The position numbers were made by a program, and so were the translations under genes. This document shows positions 24,988-34,167 of a DNA stretch of 64,000 nt, piece after piece. Positions within the stretch are counted from its first letter, which is position 1, and each line of letters starts with the position of its first letter. Source of the DNA: Demequina aurantiaca (GTDB lineage: Bacteria; Actinomycetota; Actinomycetes; Actinomycetales; Demequinaceae); assembly GCF_000975135.1 (NCBI RefSeq), contig NZ_BBRF01000003.1, positions 62,001-126,000 on the forward strand, written 5' to 3'. The notes beneath the pieces were generated by a model, which was given only the letters and a program-made list of their open reading frames with translations, ran no database searches and was not told where the DNA came from.

Positions 24988-25103
24988 GGGCAGGCGGCGG
25001 CGCGTGCGCGAACAACCAGCCGTCAGAGTCGCCTTCTCTCCGCGCCAAGCGACGTCCGCACCCTCAATCGGGTACCCGAAACGCGATGTGTGCTTAAGCT
25101 GCC

Positions 25104-25568
25104 TCAGCTGTCACGAAGAATGCGAGCCGTCGACAGCGCCGCCTCGACGGCCTCGGCTCCCTTATCCTCGTCGGACTCAGGCAAGCCGGCCCTGGACAGC
25201 GCCTGCTCGTCGTTGTCGACGGTCAGAATGCCGAAGCCCACGGGGGTCATGTGCGTGCGTGCCACATCGTTGAGCCCCAGCGTCACCGCCTGGCAGACGT
25301 ACTCAAAGTGAGGGGTCGATCCGCGCACGACGACGCCGAGCGCGGCAATCGCGTCCACTCCCTCACGCGCGATCTTTTCGGCGACGACGGTGAGTTCGAA
25401 CGCGCCCGCCACGCGCGTGAGGCGATACGTGGCGCCGGCCTTCTCGGCGGCCCGGATCGCGCCCGCGACCAGTCCATCCATGACCGCCGTGTGCCACTGC
25501 GACGCGACGATCTCGATGTGCAGACCTTGTCCGTCCACCGCGATGGTGGGTGCTCCCTCGCCGCTCAT
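25104..25568 (-). CDS. ribH: 6,7-dimethyl-8-ribityllumazine synthase
   Basis: A 154-residue lumazine synthase that condenses the pyrimidine intermediate with the four-carbon sugar phosphate made by RibB. The VAGAFELTVVA segment and LGVVVRGSTPHFEYVC active-site region are clear, with the catalytic His in TPHF. ATG 25568 is set by AAGGAGA; the upstream extension is rejected. It follows ribBA by 49 bases as last gene of the riboflavin set. Confidence 0.95.
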   Translation of the reverse strand: MSGEGAPTIAVDGQGLHIEIVASQWHTAVMDGLVAGAIRAAEKAGATYRLTRVAGAFELTVVAEKIAREGVDAIAALGVVVRGSTPHFEYVCQAVTLGLNDVARTHMTPVGFGILTVDNDEQALSRAGLPESDEDKGAEAVEAALSTARILRDS

Positions 25569-25617
25569 GATGGTTCTCCTTGACGTGTATTGAGTAGGAT
25601 CGCGCCTCAAAAAGCGC

Positions 25618-26928
25618 TTAAGAGTTGTCGCCCAGCAGGTGTCCCATGCGAGCCACCTTGGTGCTGCGGTAAAACGCATTCTCGGGCGTCGCCCCCACGT
25701 GATGTGGCACGCGCTCAGCGACCTCGATGCCCGAGGCGCGCATTCCCTCGACCTTGGCCGGGTTGTTCGTCAGCAGGCGAATGCTCGTCAGCCCCAGGTC
25801 CGCAAGAATCGCGGCAGCCGCCCCGTATTCACGCCGATCCACGGGCAATCCCAGGTCGGTATTGGCGTCCACGGTGTCTCGGCCCTCATCTTGGAGCGCG
25901 TACGCCTGGATTTTTGCCAAGATCCCGATGCCGCGGCCTTCGTGCCCTCGCAGGTACACGACCGCGCCTCCCTCGTTGACGATGCGCTCGATCGCGTGGT
26001 CCAACTGAGGGCCGCAGTCGCAGCGCAGAGAGCCGAAGGCGTCTCCCGTCAGGCACTCTGAATGCACCCGCACCAATGGCGTGATGCCGTCACGGTTGGG
26101 CGCGATTAAGGCGACGTGCTCGTCACCCGTGCGTGCGTCGCGGTAGCCACGGATAGCAACGCGCCCGTGCACGGTCGGCAGCGAGGACTCGCCCTCAAAG
26201 ACCACGCGATGGGGGGCCGGCTCAATGGCGAGCGGCTCGTCGCCCTTGGCCTTGCGATACGCGATCAGGTCGGCGATGGTCATCAGCACCAGCCCCTCGC
26301 GATTAGCGACCTCGGACGCGTCACCCAACCGCATCATCGTGCCGTCGTCGTTGACCATCTCGGCGATGACGCCCACGGGTTCCAGTCCCGCGAGACGGCA
26401 CAGGTCCACGGCGGCCTCCGTGTGGCCGGGACGATGCAGCACTCCCCCGGCTACTGCGCGCAGCGGCAGCACGTGGCCGGGCCGGATGACAGATTCGGGT
26501 GTCGCGTCGGGCTCGGCGAGCACCTGCAGCGTGCGCAGGCGATCGGCCGCGGAGATACCCGTGGTGACGCCGCTCGCGGCGTCGACGGACACCGTGTAGG
26601 CCGTGCGTCGCGGATCCTGGCTGCTCGGAACCATGAGGGGAAGATTGAGGGCGTCGGCCTTGGGCCCCGGCATCGGCGCGCAGAGGTAGCCGCTTGAGTG
26701 GCGGATGCCCCACGCGACCCACTCCACCGTGGTGGTCTGAGCGGCCATGATGAAGTCGGCTTCGTTTTCGCGGTGTCGCGAGTCCGCCACCAGCACAGGC
26801 CGGCCCTGGCGGAGCTGCTCCAGAGCGGTCTCGACGAGCGCTATCGGGTCCTCGGTCTCGCAGTCCGGATCGCTCTCCATCGCGAGCAAGTCCTCGGCAT
26901 CGGAGTTGACGTGCGGGGTGTCATTCAT
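25618..26928 (-). CDS. ribBA: Bifunctional DHBP synthase / GTP cyclohydrolase II
   Basis: A 436-residue fusion carrying two entry steps of riboflavin synthesis. The N-terminal domain (about 28-235; ADSRHRENEADF, HSSGYLCAPM, the RPGHVLPLRA loop) makes dihydroxybutanone phosphate from ribulose 5-phosphate. The C-terminal domain (about 240-425) opens GTP; its zinc cysteines are in CLTGDAFGSLRCDC, followed by LRGHEGRGIG. ATG 26928 overlaps the ribE stop by four bases. rpe upstream supplies ribulose 5-phosphate. Confidence 0.95.
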   Translation of the reverse strand: MNDTPHVNSDAEDLLAMESDPDCETEDPIALVETALEQLRQGRPVLVADSRHRENEADFIMAAQTTTVEWVAWGIRHSSGYLCAPMPGPKADALNLPLMVPSSQDPRRTAYTVSVDAASGVTTGISAADRLRTLQVLAEPDATPESVIRPGHVLPLRAVAGGVLHRPGHTEAAVDLCRLAGLEPVGVIAEMVNDDGTMMRLGDASEVANREGLVLMTIADLIAYRKAKGDEPLAIEPAPHRVVFEGESSLPTVHGRVAIRGYRDARTGDEHVALIAPNRDGITPLVRVHSECLTGDAFGSLRCDCGPQLDHAIERIVNEGGAVVYLRGHEGRGIGILAKIQAYALQDEGRDTVDANTDLGLPVDRREYGAAAAILADLGLTSIRLLTNNPAKVEGMRASGIEVAERVPHHVGATPENAFYRSTKVARMGHLLGDNS

Positions 26929-27518
26929 GAGCGGGCGCCGATCATGGATTCCACGTACTTGGCGATGACATCCACCTCGACGTTCACGACCATTCCTACC
27001 TCGGCGTCACCAAACGTGGTGTCAGCAAGCGTCGTGGGGATGAGCGACACCGTGGCACGATTTCCCTCGAGCGCTGCCACCGTGAGCGAGACTCCGTTGA
27101 GCGCGATGGAACCCTTGGAAACCACATAGCGCAGAATCGACTCGGGAATCTCAAACGTGAGGTCGTCCCAGTCTGGCTGCGAGTCGCGTGCCACGAGGGT
27201 GGCAGTCGCGTCAACGTGACCCTGCATGAGGTGTCCACCAAGGCGCCCGTCGACGCGCATCGCACGCTCGATGTTGACTCGCTGGCCCACCTTGATGTCG
27301 CCGAGCGACGTGGTTTCGCGCGTAATACGCATCACGTCGCCGATCCACTCGTCTGCGGTGTGCTTGGCGACGGTCAGGCAGACGCCGTCCACGGCGATCG
27401 ACTCACCGTGCTGGAGGTCGCCGTCCAAGCCCGGCGAGCTGACGGAAATCTGCGACTGGTCGCCAAGTTCGGTCACGGCTGTGATGGTGCCGACTGACTC
27501 GACAATCCCGGTAAACAT
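26925..27518 (-). CDS. ribE: Riboflavin synthase alpha chain
   Basis: A 197-residue enzyme that turns two lumazines into riboflavin plus the recycled pyrimidine. The two lumazine-binding repeats are visible: MFTGIVESVG to about 95, and GHLMQGHVDATA onward to about 190. The start overlaps the ribD stop by one base (TGATG). The protein is slightly shorter than enteric RibE but complete. Confidence 0.94.
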   Translation of the reverse strand: MFTGIVESVGTITAVTELGDQSQISVSSPGLDGDLQHGESIAVDGVCLTVAKHTADEWIGDVMRITRETTSLGDIKVGQRVNIERAMRVDGRLGGHLMQGHVDATATLVARDSQPDWDDLTFEIPESILRYVVSKGSIALNGVSLTVAALEGNRATVSLIPTTLADTTFGDAEVGMVVNVEVDVIAKYVESMIGARS

Positions 27519-28603
27519 CAGATTCCTTTCGCCACGTGTGCGATGACAAGCGTATCCGCGCCCAACTGGCGCGTTGACACGTCCTGCCCCCTCAACGCCC
27601 CATGCATCGTCGAGATTCCCAAGTCGCCCACGGCCGACGTGCCCGCCCCGAGTATCGCTGGCGCAATGTACGCGTGAATCTCGTCCACCAATCCGGCCGA
27701 CAGGAACGCGGTGGTGATCGCCGCCCCGCCTTCGATCAGCGCCACCCGCGCCTCGCGATCATGCAGCTCGGCCAGGACCTCGGCGGGGTCATGCGTGCCC
27801 ATCGCCACCGCGTTGTCGTCGCGCCATACCTTTCTGCCCGAGGTGTCGCGCAACCCCATCACTACGCGCAACGGTTGATGTCCTACCTCTGACCCATCCA
27901 CACGTGCCGACAGCGACGGGTTGTCGGTGAGGACCGTTCCGGTTCCAACCACAATCGCGTCGACCTCCGCGCGAACCGAATGCGCGTGCTCGCGAGCCTC
28001 GTCCCCCGTGATCCACACGCTCGTGCCGTCCACGGCCGCCGTTCGTCCGTCCAGGGTCGCGGCCCATTTGGCGATCACATACGGGCGGCCGATGCCGATG
28101 CTGGCCAACCATCGCGCGTTCAGTTCAGCGGCACCCGCGTGGGGGGCAAAGACCGCGTCGATGCCCCGGTCGCGGAGGACCTGTCCGCCACCCGCGGCCT
28201 CGGGGTTCGGGTCCTCGACCGCGTAGCGCACCGTGGAGATACCTGCATTGGTGAGAGCGTCGGTGCACGGTCCCGTGCGGCCGGTGTGCGAACACGGCTC
28301 TAGCGTCACGTAGGCGGTCGCGCCGGAGACATCGTTGCCGCGCGTCTCGGCATCGGACAAGGCGGCAGGTTCGGCGTGCGGGGTGCCGGCGCCCTGATGC
28401 CAGCCCTCCCCCAAGACGAGGCCCGATGCATCGGTGATGACGCAGCCGACCCGCGGGTTGGGCCCGTGGGCCGGACCGCGGGCGGCAAGTTCCACCGCCC
28501 GGTCGAGTGCCTGGGAGGGACCAAGGGTCGCGTGCCGCGTGGGGTCGGTCCCCGGTTGCTCAATGATGGTGCGCTCCGGAGCCGCCGTTCGTGGGTGCAC
28601 CAT
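27518..28603 (-). CDS. ribD: Bifunctional pyrimidine deaminase/reductase RibD
   Basis: A 361-residue fusion. The deaminase domain (about 25-150) has the zinc motif GTPHAEPAAL and PCSHTGRTGPC; the reductase domain (about 155-355) has AKWAATLDGRTA and the NADPH-binding GTGTVLTDNP. ATG 28603 overlaps the rpe 3' end by 44 bases and lacks an obvious ribosome binding site; GTG 28600 is the only close alternative. The first 30 residues precede the conserved domain. Part of rpe-ribD-ribE-ribBA-ribH. Confidence 0.92.
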   Translation of the reverse strand: MVHPRTAAPERTIIEQPGTDPTRHATLGPSQALDRAVELAARGPAHGPNPRVGCVITDASGLVLGEGWHQGAGTPHAEPAALSDAETRGNDVSGATAYVTLEPCSHTGRTGPCTDALTNAGISTVRYAVEDPNPEAAGGGQVLRDRGIDAVFAPHAGAAELNARWLASIGIGRPYVIAKWAATLDGRTAAVDGTSVWITGDEAREHAHSVRAEVDAIVVGTGTVLTDNPSLSARVDGSEVGHQPLRVVMGLRDTSGRKVWRDDNAVAMGTHDPAEVLAELHDREARVALIEGGAAITTAFLSAGLVDEIHAYIAPAILGAGTSAVGDLGISTMHGALRGQDVSTRQLGADTLVIAHVAKGI

Positions 28604-29285
28604 GAATGGTCTCGGGCCCTTGAGCGACCTCACGCAGGGAAGCGATCGCGGCGGCGCGGTCGTCGGAACCGTAGACGGCAGAGCCAGCCACCAACACGTC
28701 CGCGCCCGCGGACGTCACGCTGTGAGCAGTCGCGGGAGCAATGCCGCCGTCCACCTGGATCCAAGGTGCGATGGCGAGTGAGCCGTCCGCTACGCCGCGG
28801 TCGACGGCCGCACGGATTGCCTCAATCTTGGGAAGCATCTCGGGCATGAAGGCTTGGCCGCCGAAGCCGGGCTCCACCGTCATGACCAGCACCATGTCGA
28901 ACTCCTTGAGATCGTCGAGGATCTCGGAGGCATCGGTGCCGGGCTTGAGGGCGACAGAGGCCCGCACCCCTAGGGCGCGGAGGTCCCGCGCGATCGCCAC
29001 TGGATTCTTCGCCGCCTCGTAGTGAAAGGTCACGGATGCGGCGCCGGCCTCGGCATAGCGGGCTGCCCAGTGGTCCGGATTCTCGATCATCAGGTGCGTG
29101 TCCACCGGCAATGAGGACACCTGCGCGATGCGCTCCACGATGGGCAGGCCCAGAGTGAGGTTTGGCACAAAGTGGGCGTCCATCACGTCGACGTGCAGGA
29201 GGTCGGCGGTTGACACCGCCGCAATGTCGCGTTCGAGGTTCGCAAAGTCTGCGGACAGGATGCTGGGAGCAATCTGGATAGCCAT
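28560..29285 (-). CDS. rpe: Ribulose-phosphate 3-epimerase
   Basis: A 241-residue TIM-barrel enzyme of the pentose phosphate pathway. IAPSILSADFANL, HVDVMDAHFVPNLTLG (metal and catalytic residues), VMTVEPGFGGQAF and VDGGI are all present. A tail of about 20 residues ending in three histidines extends past the normal end and overlaps ribD. Its place at the head of the rib genes links ribulose 5-phosphate supply with RibB. Confidence 0.95.
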   Translation of the reverse strand: MAIQIAPSILSADFANLERDIAAVSTADLLHVDVMDAHFVPNLTLGLPIVERIAQVSSLPVDTHLMIENPDHWAARYAEAGAASVTFHYEAAKNPVAIARDLRALGVRASVALKPGTDASEILDDLKEFDMVLVMTVEPGFGGQAFMPEMLPKIEAIRAAVDRGVADGSLAIAPWIQVDGGIAPATAHSVTSAGADVLVAGSAVYGSDDRAAAIASLREVAQGPETIHGAPTNGGSGAHHH

Positions 29286-29332
29286 GCTTCGAGCCTACTG
29301 CCTGTCGCGTTCGTCGCCTGAGGGCGCCTGCA

Positions 29333-30838
29333 CTACCCGAGGGGCTTGCGCAGCAGCGCCAGGAACATGGCGTCGGTGCCGTGCGCGTGAGTCCACATCT
29401 GGACGTGCGGGCCGGCTCCCCATTCGTGGGGCTCGAGCGCGGTAACCGCGGCGACCGCGTCGCGGGCATCCACTTGCTCGAGGCCAGCGTGGATCAGCAC
29501 GGAGTCGACCACCTCGCGGGTCTCCGCGAGAACTGGCGAGCAGGTCACGTAGGCGATAACACCGCCGGGACGCACCAGCCGCACGGCTGACGACAGCAAC
29601 TGGTGCTGCAACTCGGCCAGTTCCGCTAAGTCCTCGGGACTGCGGCGCCAGCGCGACTCCGGTCTCCGGCGCAGCGCACCCAGACCGGTGCAGGGCGCGT
29701 CGAGGAGGACGCGATCGTACGAGCCGTCGGCACCCCAGGTGCGTCCGTCTCCCACGTGGACGTCCACCACGCCGCGCGGCAGTGCGCGCGTGGACTGACG
29801 GACCAGCTTGGCCCGGTGCTTGTGAAGTTCGAGGGCGTCAACCGTGGCGCCATACTCGGCGGCCAGGGCTCCAAGCAGCGCGGTCTTGCCGCCGGGGCCG
29901 GAGCACATGTCGAGCCAGCGCTCACCTTCCGTCACGTCCTGAGCCGCCACCATCGCGGTGGCTACCACCTGGCTGCCCTCGTCCTGCACCGCGACGGTGC
30001 CGTCGAGCACGCCCGCAATGGCGCCGGGGTCGCCGCCGTTGAGCGCCACACCATACGGGGAGAGTTCAGTCACCTCGGCATCGCCGATGCTGTCGACCAC
30101 GTCGTAGGGGTCGGCAAGTCCCGGGCGTGCCACAAGAGTCACGCGAGCCGGGGTGTTGTTGACTGACAGCAGCTCCTCGAGCTCGTGACCGCGCCCGTCT
30201 GCCTGCAGGGACGCGGCGAGGGCGTCAACGATCCAGGCGGGGTGCGAGTAGCGCTTGCCGAGCGCGGGCAACGTGGTGCCAGGAGCGACCACGTCCAACC
30301 AGGCCTCGGGTTCGCGCTCGGTCACGCGGCGCATGACGGCGTTGGTGAACTTGGCGGCGCCCACGTTCGACTGCGCCTTCACCTGTGCCACGGTCTCGGA
30401 CACGGCGGCGTGTGGGGGCACGCGCATGGCCAGCACCTGGTGCGTTCCCATCCATAGGGCCGCACGGACGTCCACGTCGAGCTCGGCCGGGGCGCGCTTG
30501 GATGCCACAGCGATGACCTCGTCGTAGAGGCCCTGCATGCGCAGCGTGCCGTAGGCCAGTTCCGTGGCGAATGCTGCGTCGCGTCCGCTCAGTCCCGCGT
30601 CGCGCAGGATCGACGGCATCACGAGGTTGGCGTACGCGTCGTCACGCGTCACCGTCAGGATGCATTCGTACGCTGCCGAGCGCGCCCTGTCGTTGGTCAG
30701 CGTCACGCCATGATTGCGGGCGGCGGCATAGCTGTCCCGCGTAGCGGTCGAGGCTACGTCACCACTATCCGCTTCGCCATACTCCGCCTCGTCATAGGCT
30801 GAATTGCCGTATCCCGCGCCATTCATGTCGTTGGTCAT
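29333..30838 (-). CDS. rsmB: 16S rRNA m5C967 methyltransferase RsmB
   Basis: A 501-residue RNA methyltransferase. After a Tyr/Glu/Asp/Gly-rich N-terminal tail of about 45 residues comes a NusB-like RNA-binding domain (about 48-190), then the SAM-dependent domain with CSGPGGKTALL (motif I), DAPCTGLGALRRRPE (motif IV, with one active-site Cys) and YVTCSPV (motif VI catalytic Cys). ATG 30838 overlaps the fmt stop (ATGA). The usual fmt-rsmB pair. Confidence 0.94.
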   Translation of the reverse strand: MTNDMNGAGYGNSAYDEAEYGEADSGDVASTATRDSYAAARNHGVTLTNDRARSAAYECILTVTRDDAYANLVMPSILRDAGLSGRDAAFATELAYGTLRMQGLYDEVIAVASKRAPAELDVDVRAALWMGTHQVLAMRVPPHAAVSETVAQVKAQSNVGAAKFTNAVMRRVTEREPEAWLDVVAPGTTLPALGKRYSHPAWIVDALAASLQADGRGHELEELLSVNNTPARVTLVARPGLADPYDVVDSIGDAEVTELSPYGVALNGGDPGAIAGVLDGTVAVQDEGSQVVATAMVAAQDVTEGERWLDMCSGPGGKTALLGALAAEYGATVDALELHKHRAKLVRQSTRALPRGVVDVHVGDGRTWGADGSYDRVLLDAPCTGLGALRRRPESRWRRSPEDLAELAELQHQLLSSAVRLVRPGGVIAYVTCSPVLAETREVVDSVLIHAGLEQVDARDAVAAVTALEPHEWGAGPHVQMWTHAHGTDAMFLALLRKPLG

Positions 30839-31827
30839 GACTCTCCCAAGATTGCAGCATCGTCTAGCCGGGCGCCGCGCCACCAGTCCGCCGCGCGCAT
30901 CGGCTTCTTCCCGGCCGGAGCGATCCACGTCAGCGCAACGGGATGCGTGCCGGTGCCGACCACCACCGCATCCGCGAACTCCTTGCGCATCGCTGCGATC
31001 GCGTCTGAGTCGTCGGGCTGCGGCTCGCCGGCGCCCAGACGTACCTGGCCGGGAACGGTGGCGGGAGCGTCGGGAACCAGGGTGACGGGACCCAGTTTGG
31101 CCACCGAGCCATCGGGCAACGTGGTCCATGCCCCAGGAGCGGGCGTGCAGCCACGAATCTGGCGATCAACCACGTGAGCGGCGAGTTCCCAACGCACGTA
31201 CGCGTCCTCGCGAGTGAGCTTATGAGCGTAGCTGACACCATCGGGTGACTGCGCGACGGGGCCCGCCTGCCCGGTGCCGAGTGCCGTCAGTGACTGCACC
31301 ATCAGCGGCGCACCGGAGACGCCCAGGCGGTCCAGCAGGTCACCGCTGGTATCGGTGGGGCGCACACGCTCCGTCATGGTGCCGATGACAGGTCCGGTGT
31401 CGAGTCCCTCCTCGATGATGAAGGTGCTGGCGCCGCTAATCTCGTCGCCCGCCATGATGGCGCGCTGGACCGGTGCGGCTCCGCGCCACTCGGGGAGCAA
31501 AGAGAAATGCAGGTTGACCCACGCGATTCGTACGACGTCGAGAAGCGCCGGCTTGAGGATCTGGCCGTAAGCCACCACTGCCGCGGCATCCGCCTCGTAC
31601 GAGGCAATCTCCTCGATGACCTCCGGCGCCGAGGCCTTCTCGGGTGTCAGCACCGGCAGTCCGTGCTCGAGCGCTGCCACTTTGACGGGGCTCGGGTGCA
31701 GGGTCTTGCCGCGCTTGCCCCTAGCATCCGGCTGGGTCAGTACCGCCACCACCTCGTGCTCGCTCGCAAGCAGTGCCTCGAGGGTCGGGACCGCGATGTG
31801 GGGGGTGCCGGCAAAGATCAGACGCAT
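30835..31827 (-). CDS. fmt: Methionyl-tRNA formyltransferase
   Basis: A 330-residue enzyme that formylates the initiator tRNA. MRLIFAGTPHIAVPTLEALL starts the formyl-transferase fold; SLLPEWRGAAPVQRAI is the signature loop binding 10-formyltetrahydrofolate, preceded by the catalytic Asn/His. The C-terminal tRNA-binding barrel is present (about 205-325). ATG 31827 is chosen; the frame upstream lacks homology. No def gene is in the window. Confidence 0.95.
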   Translation of the reverse strand: MRLIFAGTPHIAVPTLEALLASEHEVVAVLTQPDARGKRGKTLHPSPVKVAALEHGLPVLTPEKASAPEVIEEIASYEADAAAVVAYGQILKPALLDVVRIAWVNLHFSLLPEWRGAAPVQRAIMAGDEISGASTFIIEEGLDTGPVIGTMTERVRPTDTSGDLLDRLGVSGAPLMVQSLTALGTGQAGPVAQSPDGVSYAHKLTREDAYVRWELAAHVVDRQIRGCTPAPGAWTTLPDGSVAKLGPVTLVPDAPATVPGQVRLGAGEPQPDDSDAIAAMRKEFADAVVVGTGTHPVALTWIAPAGKKPMRAADWWRGARLDDAAILGES

Positions 31828-31977
31828 GTGCCCATCGTAGGCGGGAGGCGGGCAGCCCACCGACAGATCGCCCTGGCTTCAGCACTGTTAAAGCAACCGT
31901 GCCGAGCCCGCCTACCCGCGCCTCGTGCCATGCACATCAGCGAGGTCTACCGCTCCGATGTGCCATCGCACGGCGGT

Positions 31978-34146
31978 TTAGACCTCGAGTGGCCCGTCCA
32001 CGCGCAGCCTCAATTCACCGTCGCCGGACTTGGACAGTTCCACTTGCACGGACCTGACGGCGTCGACGGTTGCGGCGGTCACTCGGCGCGACATCAGCAG
32101 CGTCACTCCGTCCCGTGAGGGAACAACGGTGATGTCCGGATGGCGCTCGATGCGTTCGCCCTCGACCGCGACACTGAGAGCAAGGGTGAGTGCCGCGTCG
32201 TCACCAGTGATCGCGAGTGTGCGCCGTGCGGGCGGCAGGCCGAGCCCGGCTCGCTCAGTGTAGGCATCACGGGCAGCGTCGCCGGGTGTCCAGGACACGA
32301 TTGCCTGTCGCACGGCATCCGGAAGGTCGCCGACCAGGGTGACCGCTCCCCCGCGCTCCCGGGATCGCACCAATGCCGCCGTATTGAGCCACCATCGAAT
32401 CGCCTGCAGTTCCGCGCCCAGTCCGCCCGATGCTGGGACATCCGCCCCCACCACCACCAGATGCGCGTAGCCGCCCGCCACGGCGGGCAGCGCGCCGGGG
32501 GTCGCGACCACGAGGCCCTCGGTGATCTCATCGTCCGGCAGGGTTCCCACGGCAGCCGCGGAGACATGCACAGGTGTGCCCTTCGCCATCGCCGTGACCT
32601 GCTCGGCGATGCGCTCGACACCTTGACGCGCCTGTTTAACGGCGCGCGAGTGACATTCCGTGCAGTGCCAGTCGACCTGCACGGTGGCGCAATCCACGCA
32701 TACCAGGGACGCGGACACGTGGGACTGACTCAGGGAACCCTCGCACTCGCGGCACTGCGCCCAGGTGCCGCAGGTGGCACACGTCACGGCGCGAACGTAG
32801 CCGGTGCGGGGCACCACAATCGCGACGGGACCCCGGGGCAGTGCCTTCGTGACCGCCCTCCACGCACTGCCCGGCATCCAGTGCCAGCCCGACCCTCCCT
32901 CGGCCTCCCGACGCTCCGCGGTCAGAACATCGACAATGGGGGTACCGGCGCGCACGACGGCACGATCCGAGCGCAGCAACTCGGCCCACCCGTGCGCGAC
33001 CAGGGCCATCGCGTCGACACCCGGCGCATAGGCGCCCAACAGTGCGCCGGCGCCGTTGAATTCCACCCGCATGGCGGCGAGCGTGCGGGCGTTGGGGTAC
33101 GGCGCGTGAGGATCATCGAAGACGGACGATGCATCGTCCCAGATGGTGACGAGTCCCAGCTCGGGCACGGGTTGCGTCACGGCGGTACGAGTGCCGACCA
33201 CGAGGCCGACGCGGCCGTGCATAGCGGCGAGGTAGGCCGCGTAGCGAGGCGTCGCGCCCTCGTCGGAATCGAGAACCACAAAGTGACCACCTGAGCGGGC
33301 GGTCCAGCGAGTAAGCCCGGTGTCGACGAGAGCCGCCTCGACACGCTTGACCGCGCGGGCATCGGGCACCACCACAATCGCGCTCAGCCCCTTGGCGGCG
33401 ACCTCCACCGAGGCGGCGAGCAGGGCGGCGGCGGGGATCGACGACGGAGCCTCGGATTCGGGCACGGCCTCCCACACCACGCGCGCGCCGGCTGCCACCT
33501 GCGCAAAATCAAGCCCGGCCGCCTCAGCCGCTCCACGCAAGGTGGCGGCTGCCTCCACGAATGCACTCTTGCTGAATTGCTCCTCACCCCAGTCACGCGC
33601 CTCAACACTCGCGACGCGAGGCGGAGCCATCAGGCGCAGGACATCCCACAGCGAGCCGCCGTAACGGCGGGCCACACCACGCGCGAATTCGAGGGAGTCG
33701 GCCGTGTACGAAGGAGAGGCCGCGGCAGAGTTCAACGGCGCAAGCGTTCCCGCAAAGTCTGACGTGTCCGCAACCGCCACCACCACCGCGTTGATGAGGC
33801 GGCCCGCGAAGCGCACGCGCACCCGGGTACCGATCTGCACGACGCCGTCGAGTTTGCTTGGAATCGCGTAGTCGAACGGCCTATCCAGGTGCGGCAGGGC
33901 GCTGTCGATGCATACCGTCGCCACCTTGAGCGGCGGCCCCTCGGGGGCGACTCTTGCCGCGCCGCGCTTGTCGCTCACACGCGTGGAGGCACCGACTCCT
34001 GGTGCGGGCGCGATGGGCGCGGCGAACAGTGCGCCGTCCTCTTCTACACCTTCGGGGACCCTGCCATGGACCCCACCGACACGAGAAAGGTCAGCGGCGG
34101 CGCGTGACGTACCCGCCGCCCGGCCATGTGACCCCTCAGATGCCAT
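31978..34146 (-). CDS. priA: Primosomal protein N' (PriA), ATPase-degenerate
   Basis: A 722-residue PriA of the actinobacterial type. The 3'-DNA-binding domain starts near residue 73 (VCIDSALPHLDRPFDYAIP) after a 70-residue unconserved tail. The helicase core lacks a GSGKT Walker A and the DEEH box (VTIWDDASSVFDD stands there), so ATP-driven unwinding is unlikely. The paired zinc-binding cysteines are kept (CATCGTWAQCREC, CVDCATVQVDWHCTEC). AGGAGG lies 13 bases before ATG 34146, a long spacing. It follows metK by 21 bases. Function in replication restart is uncertain for this degenerate group. Confidence 0.88.
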   Translation of the reverse strand: MASEGSHGRAAGTSRAAADLSRVGGVHGRVPEGVEEDGALFAAPIAPAPGVGASTRVSDKRGAARVAPEGPPLKVATVCIDSALPHLDRPFDYAIPSKLDGVVQIGTRVRVRFAGRLINAVVVAVADTSDFAGTLAPLNSAAASPSYTADSLEFARGVARRYGGSLWDVLRLMAPPRVASVEARDWGEEQFSKSAFVEAAATLRGAAEAAGLDFAQVAAGARVVWEAVPESEAPSSIPAAALLAASVEVAAKGLSAIVVVPDARAVKRVEAALVDTGLTRWTARSGGHFVVLDSDEGATPRYAAYLAAMHGRVGLVVGTRTAVTQPVPELGLVTIWDDASSVFDDPHAPYPNARTLAAMRVEFNGAGALLGAYAPGVDAMALVAHGWAELLRSDRAVVRAGTPIVDVLTAERREAEGGSGWHWMPGSAWRAVTKALPRGPVAIVVPRTGYVRAVTCATCGTWAQCRECEGSLSQSHVSASLVCVDCATVQVDWHCTECHSRAVKQARQGVERIAEQVTAMAKGTPVHVSAAAVGTLPDDEITEGLVVATPGALPAVAGGYAHLVVVGADVPASGGLGAELQAIRWWLNTAALVRSRERGGAVTLVGDLPDAVRQAIVSWTPGDAARDAYTERAGLGLPPARRTLAITGDDAALTLALSVAVEGERIERHPDITVVPSRDGVTLLMSRRVTAATVDAVRSVQVELSKSGDGELRLRVDGPLEV

Positions 34147-34167
34147 GGTGCCTATTGTGCCTCCTAC

